DNA of 64,000 nucleotides from Prado023 sp963777855 (GTDB taxonomy: Bacteria > Actinomycetota > Actinomycetes > S36-B12 > CAIYMF01): positions 124,001-188,000 of the forward strand of contig CAVZRW010000009.1 of NCBI GenBank assembly GCA_963777855.1, read 5' to 3'. The translations under genes and the position numbers were made by a program. A model generated the notes under the pieces. The model made no database searches. It was not told where the DNA came from and saw nothing but the letters and a program-made list of their open reading frames with translations. Shown piece by piece: positions 1-10,700 of this stretch. Numbering within the stretch: the stretch's first letter is position 1; each line of letters opens with the position of its first letter.

Positions 1-1
1 G

Positions 2-1117
2 ACCCGGCTGCTGTCCCTGACCTTCGTGCTCAACGGCCTTGCGACCCAGTACCGTGCGGGGCTGAACCGAGGCATGCGGTTCAGCAGACTGGCGGTGACC
101 GACGTCGCAGCGCAGGCCGTCGGCCTGGTCGTGGGGGTCGGCCTCGCCCTGACCGGAGCCGGCTACTGGGCACTTGCCGGCATGCAGTTGGCCATCAGCA
201 TGACGGCCCTGCTCCAGGTCGTCGTCGCCGGTCGTTGGATTCCGGCCCTGCCCTCGCGCGCCGAGCCGATGGGCGGCTTCTTCACCTTCGGTTGGCACCT
301 GGTGGGCACCCAACTGCTGGGCTATGCGACGAACAACGTCGACACCCTCGTCATCGGCCGACGGTTCGGATCTGTGCAGCTGGGACTCTACGACCGGGCC
401 TATCGCGTGCTCATGCTCCCCCTGGCCCAGGTCCGCACGCCGACCACCACGGTCGCGCTGCCGGTGCTCTCGAAGCTCCATGACGATCCCGCGCGCTTCG
501 ACCGGTTCGTGGTTCGCGGCCAGCAGGCGCTGGGGTACACGGTGATCCCCGGGCTGGCGGTGGCGGCGGGGACTGCCCCCGTGCTGATCCCGTTCGTCCT
601 CGGGGACCAGTGGTCGGCCTCGGCCTCCCTGTTCGCGACGCTTGCGATCGCGGGGGTGTTCCAGACCGTCGCTTTCGTCGGCTACTGGGTGTACCTGGCC
701 CGGGCGCTCACCGCACAGCTGTTCCGGTACTCGATGGTCTCCTCAGTGGTGCGCATCAGCTGCATCCTGATCGGAAGCCACTGGGGCGTGGCTGGGGTGG
801 CGTGGGGTGTCGTGGTCGGTCCGGGGCTGATGTGGCCTGCGTCCATGTGGTGGTTGTCGCGGATCACCAGGTACCCAGTGCGGGCCCTGGCGCTCGGGGC
901 CGGGCGGATGCTCGGCCTGGCGTTCCTCGCCGCAGTGGCAGCCCGCGTGGCGGTGCAGGTGCCGGCGCCCGAACTTCTGGCGCTCATGGCCGGAACTGCA
1001 GCTGCCCTGGCCGTCTACGGGTTGGGCTACCTGGCCATTCGGGCCATACGGGCGGACATGACGGCGGTGTTTGAGATTGCCACCACCGCGCTTCGACGCA
1101 ATCGGGGTTCCGCGTGA
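2..1117 (+). CDS. Polysaccharide flippase, WzxC-like (5' partial)
   Basis: This is the C-terminal ~370 residues of an integral membrane lipid-linked oligosaccharide flippase of the MOP superfamily (Polysacc_synt_3/WzxC type), which would move a surface-polysaccharide repeat unit across the cytoplasmic membrane. The frame is open to the window edge, so the start lies upstream; the GTG at 26 is internal. Alternating hydrophobic segments cover the whole chain, and the family-typical LGLYDRAYRVLMLPLAQV block and an FGWHLVGTQ helix start are visible. It heads a surface-polysaccharide region followed by a membrane-anchored protein and a GT-C glycosyltransferase. Transported substrate is unknown. 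The family call is firm, the pathway is inferred from neighbours. Confidence 0.8.
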   Translation, partial: TRLLSLTFVLNGLATQYRAGLNRGMRFSRLAVTDVAAQAVGLVVGVGLALTGAGYWALAGMQLAISMTALLQVVVAGRWIPALPSRAEPMGGFFTFGWHLVGTQLLGYATNNVDTLVIGRRFGSVQLGLYDRAYRVLMLPLAQVRTPTTTVALPVLSKLHDDPARFDRFVVRGQQALGYTVIPGLAVAAGTAPVLIPFVLGDQWSASASLFATLAIAGVFQTVAFVGYWVYLARALTAQLFRYSMVSSVVRISCILIGSHWGVAGVAWGVVVGPGLMWPASMWWLSRITRYPVRALALGAGRMLGLAFLAAVAARVAVQVPAPELLALMAGTAAALAVYGLGYLAIRAIRADMTAVFEIATTALRRNRGSA

Positions 1118-1183
1118 CGGGTCCGGCGGGACCCGGGCGGGTCCAGCCCGGGTCGCCTTGAGGACGATTGTCACGGATTGGCC

Positions 1184-1189
1184 TACTAT
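1184..1189 (+). promoter_or_regulatory. -10 box of a leaderless promoter (TACTAT)
   Basis: TACTAT ends 7 nt before the GTG at 1197, the spacing expected if transcription starts at the start codon. No recognisable -35 box or Shine-Dalgarno sequence is present. Confidence 0.5.
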
Positions 1190-1196
1190 GCGACCT

Positions 1197-1913
1197 GTGG
1201 CGCAGGAGTTGGAGGGTGACAGGCCCCCTCGGCGATGGCCTTGGTTGGCTGCCGCTGTGGCGGCGGTCGCTGTGCTCGGACTCGGCGGCCTGTGGTTGGT
1301 GAATCGCGACAACGGCGATGCCACGGCGAGTCCCTCGTCGTCAGCGGGACCCACCAGCGGCAGTGCGACGTCGCTCCCACAGGAGACGTTGACGGCGACG
1401 GCGCCCGAGGGTGGGTCCCCCACTCCCTCGCGCTCGGGAAGTGCATCGGCGTCGACACGTGGACCCACGCCGACCCGGACAAGACCTCCGGTCGCACCCG
1501 ATGAGACAGCGCTGCCCCCGGTGCCGATCGAGAAGCCGGCAGACTTCGGCGGCGGCGTCACGGCCCAGATCGTGGGCGTTGCGGCCGTGGCCGGCAATGG
1601 ACAGGGCGTGGGGGACTTGGATGCCCCGGCGGTGCAGGTCAGGGTGAAGGTCGCCAACGACACCGGTGAACCGTTGTCGATGGATTCCGTCGTGGTGAAC
1701 GCCTATTACGGCGCGGACGACACCCCCGCGTCGCCGCTGCTAGGGGATCCCTCCGCGGACTGGCTGCGGGGGCAGCTGGCGGATGGGCGAACGGCCACCG
1801 GGGTCTACCTGTTCACGGTTCCCCCCGACGAACGCGACCAGGTCACCATCACGGTCAGCTACCGGGCCGGAACGCCGATCGCGGTCTTCGAGGGCTCGGT
1901 GCCCACAGCCTGA
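1197..1913 (+). CDS. Membrane-anchored secreted protein with Ser/Thr/Pro linker
   Basis: A 238-residue protein with a short basic cytoplasmic start (RPPRRWPW), one transmembrane helix at about residues 14-34, a low-complexity Ser/Thr/Pro/Gly linker (about 40-105) and a C-terminal domain of about 125 residues rich in beta-strand patterns (AVQVRVKVANDTGEPLSMD), reminiscent of extracellular DUF4352/telokin-like domains. Start chosen at GTG 1197 because a -10 box sits 7 nt upstream; an in-frame ATG at 1188 overlaps that box. It is followed 17 nt later by a glycosyltransferase with its own ribosome-binding site, so the two may form an operon. Function not recognised; it probably displays a folded domain outside the membrane. 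Confidence 0.6.
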   Translation: MAQELEGDRPPRRWPWLAAAVAAVAVLGLGGLWLVNRDNGDATASPSSSAGPTSGSATSLPQETLTATAPEGGSPTPSRSGSASASTRGPTPTRTRPPVAPDETALPPVPIEKPADFGGGVTAQIVGVAAVAGNGQGVGDLDAPAVQVRVKVANDTGEPLSMDSVVVNAYYGADDTPASPLLGDPSADWLRGQLADGRTATGVYLFTVPPDERDQVTITVSYRAGTPIAVFEGSVPTA

Positions 1914-1930
1914 ACCCGGCGGGAGGGCCG

Positions 1931-3451
1931 ATGCGTTCACCTGCACGCCACGCTGAGCGTGTCCTGCTTCTCCACGCCCTTCTCATGGCGGGCGCACTGC
2001 TGCTCCTGGCGGGGCTGATGCACCGACCCGTCCCGCATTTGATCGAGGTGTGGGACGTCGCAGGTCCCTGGTGGACCCGCTGGGTCGACCTCCTTCCGGA
2101 CACCCGATGGGCCGCCCGACTCGCCCTTGCGGGCGTGTTCGCAACGTGCATCGTGGTGCACCTGTCGCTCCTGGTGCGGTGCCGCGGCAGGTCCGTCACT
2201 CGGGGCGGACTGGGGGTCGTCGTCGGGGGCACTGTGGCCCTGTCCCTTATCCCCGCTCTAGCCCCGCGCACCTTCTCCTCGGACGCCAGCGCCTACATCA
2301 TGTACGGGCGAGTTGCGGCCATCCATGGGGCCAATCCGATGGCTGTCGCTCCCGAGCAGTTCCCCACAGACCCCTTCCTGAGCCTGATGGAGGCCCGCTA
2401 CCGGGACTCCGTCTCGGTCTACGGTCCGGTGTGGAACGCCGTCTCGGCGGCCCTGACCCGGTGTGCCGAGGTCCTCGGCGGCCAGTACGGCACCTATGAG
2501 GCCCTGTACCGGGCGGTGACATTGGCCGGGCTGGTGGCATCCGTGGCGGCGCTCTGGTTCCTGCTGGGCATCTGGCGGCCGAGGATGCAGCTGGTTGGGA
2601 CTCTGCTCTTTGCCTGGAACCCGCTGACCCTGATTGAGGCCAGCGCCATTCACAACGACTTCGTGATGCTCGGCCTCATGGGCTGGGGGATGGTGCTGCT
2701 GGCCCGGGCTCGCCCCGCGCCGGGGGTGGTGCTCCTGGTGGCCGCGGCCCTTGTCAAGTGGGTTGCCGTGGTCCCGGTGGTCCTTGTGTGTGTAGCGATC
2801 GTCGCCAGCCCTCCGACGGCACGGGCTCGCGTCCGTACCGGGGTAGAGCTGCTGGTCCTCGTGGCGAGTCTGTGCCTGCTGGCCTTCCTCCCGTTCGGTC
2901 ACATGCTCACCGCAGCGACCGCGCCCTTCTCCGCAGCCGGTGCCGGGGCCGTCAACTCGTTCGCCGAACTGGCAGCCATGCTCCTGCCCAGGTTGCCCGA
3001 GTCAGTGCCGTTGCTGGGGAGCATTCCGCCGGACAGTGCCCTGGTCCTGTCCCAGTGGGTGAGCAAGGTGCTGTGCGGTGCCGCGCTTGTCGTCGGCTGC
3101 GTGGCGACCTGGCGCCGGCCGACCGTCAGCGGGGCCGTGTCCACGTCGGGTGCGGTGTTGCTGGCCCTGGCCCTGCTCGCTCCACGGTTCTGGCCCTGGT
3201 ACGCGCTGTGGCCACTGTTGTTGGCCGCTGTGTCCTCCTTGGCGACGAGGCGCGGAGCCCACCTGCTGAGCTACACCGCCCTCGGGGTGTACGTGATCTA
3301 TCCCGTTCCTGGCGCATCCACGCTGTTGACCTCGACGCGCGCAGTGTGGATCCTCGGTCCCGTGGTCGCGATCGTGCTGCTCACATGGTGGCGTGCTCCC
3401 GTACGGAAGACCCATCCCGATCCGGTCGCGGTTGGTCCTCTGAACGGGTGA
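1931..3451 (+). CDS. GT-C fold membrane glycosyltransferase (mannosyltransferase-like)
   Basis: A 506-residue polytopic membrane protein resembling the actinobacterial MptA/MptB alpha-mannosyltransferases and GT87 enzymes that use polyprenyl-phosphate sugars on the outer face of the membrane. The first periplasmic loop carries the expected acidic motif (SSDASAYIMYGRVAAIHG near residues 116-133) and a later NPLTLIEASAIHND segment typical of the family. Many hydrophobic helices follow. A strong GGGAGG ribosome-binding site lies 7 nt before the ATG. It sits between a secreted protein and the beta-helix exoproteins, and probably builds or decorates a surface glycan. Exact donor and acceptor cannot be read from sequence. 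Confidence 0.75.
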   Translation: MRSPARHAERVLLLHALLMAGALLLLAGLMHRPVPHLIEVWDVAGPWWTRWVDLLPDTRWAARLALAGVFATCIVVHLSLLVRCRGRSVTRGGLGVVVGGTVALSLIPALAPRTFSSDASAYIMYGRVAAIHGANPMAVAPEQFPTDPFLSLMEARYRDSVSVYGPVWNAVSAALTRCAEVLGGQYGTYEALYRAVTLAGLVASVAALWFLLGIWRPRMQLVGTLLFAWNPLTLIEASAIHNDFVMLGLMGWGMVLLARARPAPGVVLLVAAALVKWVAVVPVVLVCVAIVASPPTARARVRTGVELLVLVASLCLLAFLPFGHMLTAATAPFSAAGAGAVNSFAELAAMLLPRLPESVPLLGSIPPDSALVLSQWVSKVLCGAALVVGCVATWRRPTVSGAVSTSGAVLLALALLAPRFWPWYALWPLLLAAVSSLATRRGAHLLSYTALGVYVIYPVPGASTLLTSTRAVWILGPVVAIVLLTWWRAPVRKTHPDPVAVGPLNG

Positions 3452-3582
3452 ACTGCCCCTGAGCCCGCACGGCCGGGATCGGGCGCGCTCGTGCGGGTGG
3501 CAGGTCGGATTGGTCGAGATAGGACCTGCCACCGGCCGGAACGCTGCTGAATCCCTCGCATCTCGCGGCCGATCTAGGCCGC

Positions 3583-6500
3583 ATGAGTGGTTCAGGGTGG
3601 GTTTCTCCTGTCGGATGGCGCCGCAGCAGCACGTCGCTGGCCACGTCTGGGATCCTGCTTGCCGCTCTCCTGGGAGGCGCTGGCCCAGCAGCGGCTGATG
3701 GGACCTCGACAGGTTCGTCCGATGTCGCATCCTTGGCAGCCCTGAGCGGCTCCGTGGCCGCTCCACAGCAGATCTTCTCCGACCAGATGAAGCGGCGGGT
3801 GTCCACGGGATTTGGGGCAGCAGGAGCGGGACAGGCCTACGAGGTGAAGGGGTCGGCCCGCCCGTTCTCCGTCGACGGCGAGCGTGGCTGGATCAGCAAC
3901 CCCTCCGGTCGCTACCGCCTGGTGCGCCTGAGCGGACCCGTGGCTGCAGATGCCGATGCCCAAGTCGCCTTTGTGGTGAGCCGGCTTCCCCGCAAGGGCT
4001 CGGTCAGGTTCGGCCTGGATGTGCGCACGAACGCCCGGGGCGACTCCTACCGTGCCCGGGTTCGGGTGCTCAAGGACGGGACTGCCGATCTGAGCCTATG
4101 GCGCACGGCCCGTGGTCGGGCCGCGCGACTGCTCACCGATCGCGTGGTCCTTCCCGGCAGGGTGAGGCCCGGCCGGTGGTGGCATGTCCGCGCACGGGTC
4201 ACTGGGGTGAGCCCGGTCAAGGTCGAGGCCCAGGCGTGGGCGAGCGGGGTTTCGCCGACACGCTGGACTACGTACCTGGATCGGTCGCGGTCGCGTCTGA
4301 CAGGTGCCGGACGACTGGGGCTGCACACACAGGTGACTCGGCGCGCAGGGTTCACCCGATTCGCGGTCGATAACGTGCGCCAGGCCCCCGCCTCCGTGAC
4401 GTCACAGGCCGGAGTGGGCACTGGAGGCGCCAGGGCGCCTCGGCCCCCGATCCGCCGATCGCCGAGCCCGACCGTGACGCCGACGCCGCGGGTGACGAGC
4501 CCGAGCCCGACCGTGAGCCCGAGCCCGACGGTGAGTCCGAGCCCGACCGTGACGCCGACGCCGCGGGTGACGAGCCCGAGCCCGACCGTGAGCCCGAGCC
4601 CGACGGTGAGTCCGAGCCCGACCGTGACGCCGACGCCGCGGGTGACGAGCCCGAGCCCGACGGTGAGTCCGAGTCCGACCGTGAGCCCGAGCCCGACCGT
4701 GAGCCCGAGCCCGAGTCGCGACCGTGAGCCCGAGCCCGACCGTGAGTCCGAGCCCGACCGTGACGCCGACGCCGCGGGTGACGAGCCCGAGCCCGACCGT
4801 GAGCCCGACGGTGAGCCCGAGCCCGACCGTGAGCCCGAGCCCGACGGTGAGTCCGAGCCCGACCGTGACGCCGACGCCGCGGGTGACGAGCCCGAGCCCG
4901 ACCGTGAGCCCGACGGTGAGTCCGAGTCCGACCGTGAGCCCGAGCCCGAGCGCGACCGTGAGCCCGAGTCCGACCGTGAGCCCGAGCCCGACCGTGAGCC
5001 CGAGCGCGACCGTGGCGCCGAGTCCGACCGTGAGCCCGAGTCCGACCGTGGCGCCGAGTCCGACCGTGGCGCCGAGTCCGACCGTGAGCCCGAGCGCGAC
5101 CGTGGCGCCGAGTCCGACCGTGGCGCCGAGTCCGACCGTGAGCCCGAGCCTGACCGTGGCGCCGATATCGCCAACTACGTCCCCGTCCCCCACCCCCGGG
5201 TCCACGACGCCCACGGCGCCACCTTCAGGGACCGCCTCGCCGGTGGGGGTGACGCCGTCGGCCTCGGCCGGCGTCTCGGGATCCCCGAGCCCGACGGTGG
5301 CCTCGCCACTGGCCAGTCCTTCGGTGAGCGTCGTGGCCTCGCCCTGGCCGAGCCCGTCGCTGGCGTCGCCCTCCCCTAGCCCGACGGCGCCGGCGACGCC
5401 GGAGCCGAGCCCCAGCGTTGGGGCCAGCATGTCGCCCTCGCCGAGTCCCACGGCCCCCAGCCCCACGCCGAGTCCCACGCCGAGTCCTACGGCATCCCCG
5501 AGCCCTACCGAGTTGCCCAGCGGTTCGCCTGTTGCCGGTCGTGGTGCGCGGTTGCCGGTGTCGTATGCGTTGGGGTCGTTGTCGGGGGTGGTGCGTTATG
5601 TGTCGCCGTCGGGTTCGGATTCGGGGTCGGGGTCTGTGGCCTCGCCGTTGCGGACGTTGGCGAAGGCGGAGTCGGTGTCGGCTGCGGGTGACACGATCGT
5701 GTTGCGGGGTGGGACGTATCCGATCACGGGCTCGGTGACGGTGGACGTGCCGAACCTGAGCGTGGTGGCCTATCCGGGGGAGGTGCCGGTGTTCGATGGG
5801 TCGATCCCGGCGCCGATGTCGGCGTCTGCGGAGGGTGGGTTGCGGTTCTTCTCCTACCAGCCGATGCCGGCGGGCATTGGTGAGGGCCTGAGCCTGTCCA
5901 GCCTGCCGGTGGCGACGTTCTCCGGGTCGGCACCGACCGGCCTGGCAGCGGAGCGCGGCTGGGCCTGCGTGACCGGGTCGAGCTCGTATGTCGAGCCGGT
6001 GGTCAGCTCCTCGGATCCGGATGGGTGTTCGGGGTCGGCGGTGGCGCGGGTGGTGTCGGGGTTCTTCCCGGATCAGGTGTGGGTGGCTGGTCGGGCGTTG
6101 ACGCAGGTGGCGGACAAGTCTCGGGTGTCGGTGGGGTCGTTCTTCGTGGAGCGGTCCTCGGCCACGGATGGGGCGCCGCCGGTGAGTCGGTTGTTCCTGA
6201 GCGCGGCTGATGCCGGTGACATGTCGCTGGTGCGGGTCAGTTCGTCGAAGGGGAACTTCCTGATCGTGCGTGCTGATGGTGTGCGGGTGCAGGGGGTGCG
6301 GGTTCGGTTCCATTCGCCGGCGTGGCATTCGTATGCGTTGGTGGCCACGACCGGTGTTGATGGTCTGGTGCTGCGGGATGTGGAGTTCGATTCGAACACG
6401 GCGATCGCGGTGAAGTTGGCGGGTGGGTCTGGTGGTGGTGGGTCGCAGTTGGTGCGGGAGTCGGTGTTCGATCATGTGAGCCTGCTGCGGTCGGGTTGGT

Positions 6501-7553
6501 CGGCGGCGGTGGCGTTGTACACCGATGGGTGGCGGGTGTCGGGTGCGCTGGTGCGGGGGTCGAACGCGGCGGCGGAGTTCGCGCAGTCGCCGCAGTCGGG
6601 TGGGTTCAAGATGACCAAGGCCCATCGCACGACGATCGTGGACAGTGCGTTCGAGGCCAATGTGGGCCATGGGTTGTGGTGGGATCAGTCGTCGTTCCAG
6701 GCGGTGGTGGCCAATTCGCGGTTCGTGGGCAATGCCGGTCCGGCGGTGTTCTTCGAGATCTCGCATGGGTTGACGCTGGTGAACAACCGGATCGTGACCG
6801 ACAGTCCGGATGCGGCGGTGAAGGCGGCGGGGTCCTCGGGGTTGCGGTTGGTGAACAACACGATCGTGGGTGGTCGGGATGTGGTCCAGGTGGTCACCGA
6901 TACCCGGTCGAAGAAGTACGACTCAAATGGTGATGGGACCGCGGACCGGTTGTGCGCTGAGCACACGGCGCGCTATGGGCAGGGTGGGGACTTCGTCGGG
7001 GTGTGCGGCGGGATGGGATCGGATCTGGACTACGCGCGTGGTGGGGCGTATGCGGCGACGAACCAGACCCCGGGGCTGACGTTCCTGCCAGGGATCGACA
7101 TGATGGTCAACAACGTGCTGGCCAATCCGTCGGGGACCGGGCGGTGCGGGCCGGTCGTGCCGTTGTGTGTGGCGGGGTACACCACGGCCGGTGGTGGGGT
7201 CCAAGCCGTGATGAACACGGTGTTCCACCCGGGCAGCGTGATCAACGGCAACGTGTACCAGACCAGCAGTGGCTACCTGGCCAAGGCCCACGTCAACTCG
7301 GGGCAGTCCGGTGGGTTCCTGGCCACCGACCTGGCTGGGCTGCGCGGGACCAGCGGCCTGGGCTCGAGCTACTACGGGCTCAGCGCCGAGACCAACGCCA
7401 AGGCGGGCACCGGCTGGGTCACCACCGACGGAACCCCCACCAGCGCACTCAACGCGGCGCATTCGCAGGCCGCCCCCGTGCCCACCGACACCACGCATCA
7501 ACACCTACATCCCCGCCGGAACCCGCCACTACGGCACTCAACTAACCGACTGA
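3583..7553 (+). CDS. Secreted right-handed beta-helix protein A
   Basis: After resolving two synonymous doublets (AG[TC] at 4716-4717 and AC[GC] at 7495-7496) the frame encodes about 1322 residues. A signal peptide (about 1-40, ending AAADG) precedes a ~220-residue beta-sandwich-like domain (about 55-275, starting VSTGFGAAGAGQAYEV), a long Ser-Pro-Thr-Val repeat linker (about 292-650), and a C-terminal right-handed parallel beta-helix (about 653-1322). The helix opens with YVSPSGSDSGSGS, typical of DUF1565/pectate-lyase-like exoproteins, and has repeated N/D-rich turns (VVANSRF, LVNNRIV, LRLVNNTIV). No catalytic site is evident. The C-terminal ~670 residues are nearly identical to protein B. 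The C-terminal module uses G-ending codons, unlike the N-terminus. Likely a cell-surface structural, adhesive or polysaccharide-binding protein. Confidence 0.75.
4461..5163 (+). repeat. Degenerate SPSPTV/TPTPRVT-coding repeat tract
   Basis: About 700 bp of imperfect tandem units coding Ser-Pro-Thr-Val, Thr-Pro-Thr-Pro-Arg-Val-Thr and later Ala-Pro-Ser-Pro-Thr-Val motifs forms the linker of beta-helix protein A. Units are 12-18 bp blocks combined into larger ~66-bp super-repeats (three TPTPRVT blocks near 4479-4644, two near 4762-4882). The tract is open in several frames on both strands only because the repeat lacks stop codons. Such tracts are prone to length change by slippage or recombination. 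Confidence 0.85.
5537..7547 (+). repeat. Large direct duplication, copy 1 (beta-helix module)
   Basis: About 2 kb nearly identical at nucleotide level to 12032-14033. It begins at the GGTCGTGGTGCGCG after the proline-rich linker and ends at the stop region. Differences are scattered substitutions, a short variable patch (about 5950-6010 against 12441-12506), and missing or extra single bases in copy 2. Confidence 0.9.
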
Positions 7554-7732
7554 TCGCGGTTCAAACGGCATCACTGTCGCCCGATTAGTCGTATACACCC
7601 GAACGGGTGACTTGATGGTGACCCGCTGAGACGCATCGACAGCCAGCATCCTCCACAATCGAGAGCAGGGTTGACGCATCGTCGGCCTGCACCATGCGGT
7701 GCGGCAATCGGAGTGCGAGGGGGAGTGGGCCC

Positions 7733-10700
7733 ATGGGCAGCCGGACAGCGGCGGTCGGCGTCGCAGTGGGGCTTCTGATGGGCATGCTCGCCGGGCCCGC
7801 GGGTCCGGTGGTTGCGGATTCGGCGCCGCCGGTGGTGGGGACGCCGGTGACGGTGACCTCGGATCCGTTGCCGACGACGCAGATCGATGGGGTGGCGTGG
7901 TCGCAGGTTGTGGTGGGCAGTCGGGTGTTTGTGGCGGGGAGTTTCTCGTCGGCGCGGCCGGCGGGGGCGGCGCCGGGGGTGGATACGGTGGCGCGGGGGA
8001 ATCTGTTGGCTTATGACCTGACGACGGGGGTGTTGGATCCGTCGTTCGCTCCGGTGCTCAATGGGCAGGCGTTGGCGATCACGGCGTCTCCGGATGGGTC
8101 GAAGGTGTTCGTGGCGGGGGAGTTCACGACGGTCAATGGGCTCAACCGGTATCGGGTGGCGGGGTTCGATGTGGCCACGGGGGCGTTGTTGAGTGGGTTC
8201 GTGCCGACGACGAATGCGCAGGTGCGTGGGTTGGCGGCGACGAATTCGACGTTGTACATGGTGGGTGGGTTCACGAGTGTGGGGGGTCAGGCGCGCAATT
8301 TTGCGGCGGCGGTGAAGACATCGAATGGGGCGGTTCTGCCGTGGAATCCGTCGGCGGATGCGTATGCCAATGCGGTGACGTTGAACAGTTCGGGGTCGAA
8401 GGTGATCATCGGGGGCCGGTTCCAGAATGTGGGGGGGCAGGCGGCCTATGGGATGGCGGCCACGGATCCGGTGTCCGGGGCGGTGCTGCCGTGGGCGACC
8501 ACGACCCTGGTCCGCAACGCCGGGCCCAACGCCGGCGTCAGCTCGTTGATCGCCACGCGGGATGGGGTGTTCGGTGGGGCCTACCACTACGGAGTCGGGG
8601 GGAACCTGGAGGGGGTATTCCGGGCGGACAACGAGACCGGTCAGGTGATCTGGATCGAGGACTGCCATGGGGACACGTACAGCGTCTACCAGCGTGCGGA
8701 TGTGGTCTACCAGACCGGGCATCATCACTACTGCGGCAACGTCAACAGCTTCGGCCAGACCAACCCCCAGACGCCCCATCACGGCATCGCGTTCAGCCTT
8801 GAGGCGACGCAGACGATCACGCCGGATGTGTACGGGTACTTCAACTGGGCGGGGAATCCGGCGCCTTCGGTGTTGAACTGGTTCCCGACGTTCACCCCGG
8901 GTGCGGTGACCTCGTCGAAGCAGGCGGGGTGGTCGATCACGGGGACGGGCAAGTATGTGCTGTACGGCGGGGAGTTCCTGCGGGTCAATGGGGTGGGTCA
9001 GCAGGGTCTGGTGAGGTTCGCGACGTCGGATGTCGCGCCGAACAAGGACAAGCCCTTCGATGATGATGCGGGGTTGACCCCGGCGTTGGCGTCGGTGGCT
9101 GCGGGTGCGGTTCGGGTGGGGTGGCAGGCGACCTATGACCGGGACAATGAGGCGTTGACGTACAAGGTGTTCCGCAACTTCACGAGCCTGGCCAACACTC
9201 CGGTGTACCAGGCGACGGTGAACTCGACGTTCTGGAAGCGTCCGTCGTTGTCGTTCACCGACACGACGGCGGTGCCGGGGCAGAGCTACAGCTATCGGGT
9301 GTATGCGTTCGACCCGTTCGGCAATTCGGTGACCGGGGCCGCGGCCACGATCACCGTGGCGGGACAGGCCTCGGAGGTAGACGCCTACGCCTCGGGTGTG
9401 CTGCGGGACGGGGCCACTGCGTACTACCGGCTCGGGGACGCCGCCGGGGCCACCACCCTGGCCGACCTGGCCGGATCGGACACGATGGTCCCCAACGCTG
9501 GGGTCACCCTCGGCAGCCCGGGTGCGTTCGCCGCCAGCTCGAACACCGCAGCCTCCTTCTCCGGCACCACGACGGGCACTGCTGCGGGGCGGGTGTCGCA
9601 GTACGGGCCGAACACGTTCAGTGTCGAGGCCTGGTTCCAGACCACGAGCACCACGGGCGGCAAGATCGTGGGCTACTCCGGCTGGCCAGTCGGAGTCTCG
9701 GGTTCGGCGGGCAATGACCGGCACCTGTACATGGACAACGCCGGGCGGGTCCTGTTCGGGGTCTACCAGGACACCAACCGCGTCCTGGCCTCGGCAGCCG
9801 GGCTCAACGACGGCGCCTGGCACCATGTCGTGGGCACCCTGGCGCCCAGCGGGATGCGACTCTACGTCGACGGCCGGCGGGTGGGCAGCCGCACCGACAC
9901 CACCGCCGGCCGCTACTACACAGGCGTGTGGAAGATCGGCGGGGACACCCTGACCGGATGGCCCAACCAGCCCACCAGCCGCTACTTCAAGGGCGCCATC
10001 GACGACGTCGCCGTCTACCCCACCGCCCTGACCCCCACCCAGATCACCACCCACTACACCACCAGCGGACGCACACCCGCGGAACCGGCGGGGGCCAACA
10101 CCCCGCCCACCGCCTCCTTGAGCATCCACCTGGTGGGCGCAGTGGCGTCCTTCGACGCATCCGCCTCGGGCGATGTGGATGGGACCATCACTGACGTGTA
10201 CTGGGACTTCGGGGACGGTCACTCGGCCACTGGGATGACCGCGAGCCACAGCTACCAGCCCGGGGCCAAGTACCGCGTGTACCTGTCCGTCACCGACGAC
10301 GATGGCGATGCAGCGTCCGCGACCCAGGTCGTGAGCGTGCCTGCGTCTGCCAACCGCGCGCCCTCGGCCGCATTCACGAGCGCCGTCTCCGGGCTGAAGG
10401 TGAGCCTGGACTCGGCGGGCTCGCAGGACCCTGACGGCCAGCTCGTGTCACGGCTGTGGGACTTCGGCGACGGCACGACCGGCAGGGCGGCGGCGACCTC
10501 GCACACCTACGGCTCGGCGGGCACGTTCCGGGTCAGCCTCACGGTGACCGACAACCTCGGCGCAACAGCCACTGCGTCCCGGGACATCACCGTGAAGCCC
10601 CGGCCACGACCGACGGTGGTGGTCCGGGCGGCCATGGGGCGCTCGAGGCTGTGGGTCGACGTGGACCCGAACAAGGGCAGGGGCTACTGGACCTTCCAGG

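Noticed and set aside
4047..5478. Long frames on both strands in the linker (RSGSGSRSD- and GLGLTVGLG-type repeats)
   Set aside because: Products of a stop-free repeat read in other frames; only the SPSPTV frame joins a signal peptide to a beta-helix.
5225..6766. A 513-codon minus-strand frame over beta-helix A
   Set aside because: Same reason: antisense of a G-ending-codon module, rich in Arg and His with no recognisable domain.
7571..10249. An 892-codon open frame on the minus strand over the propeller/LamG gene
   Set aside because: It mirrors the plus-strand gene, has no signal, promoter or family match, and stays open because the coding strand uses G-ending codons that leave few antisense stops.
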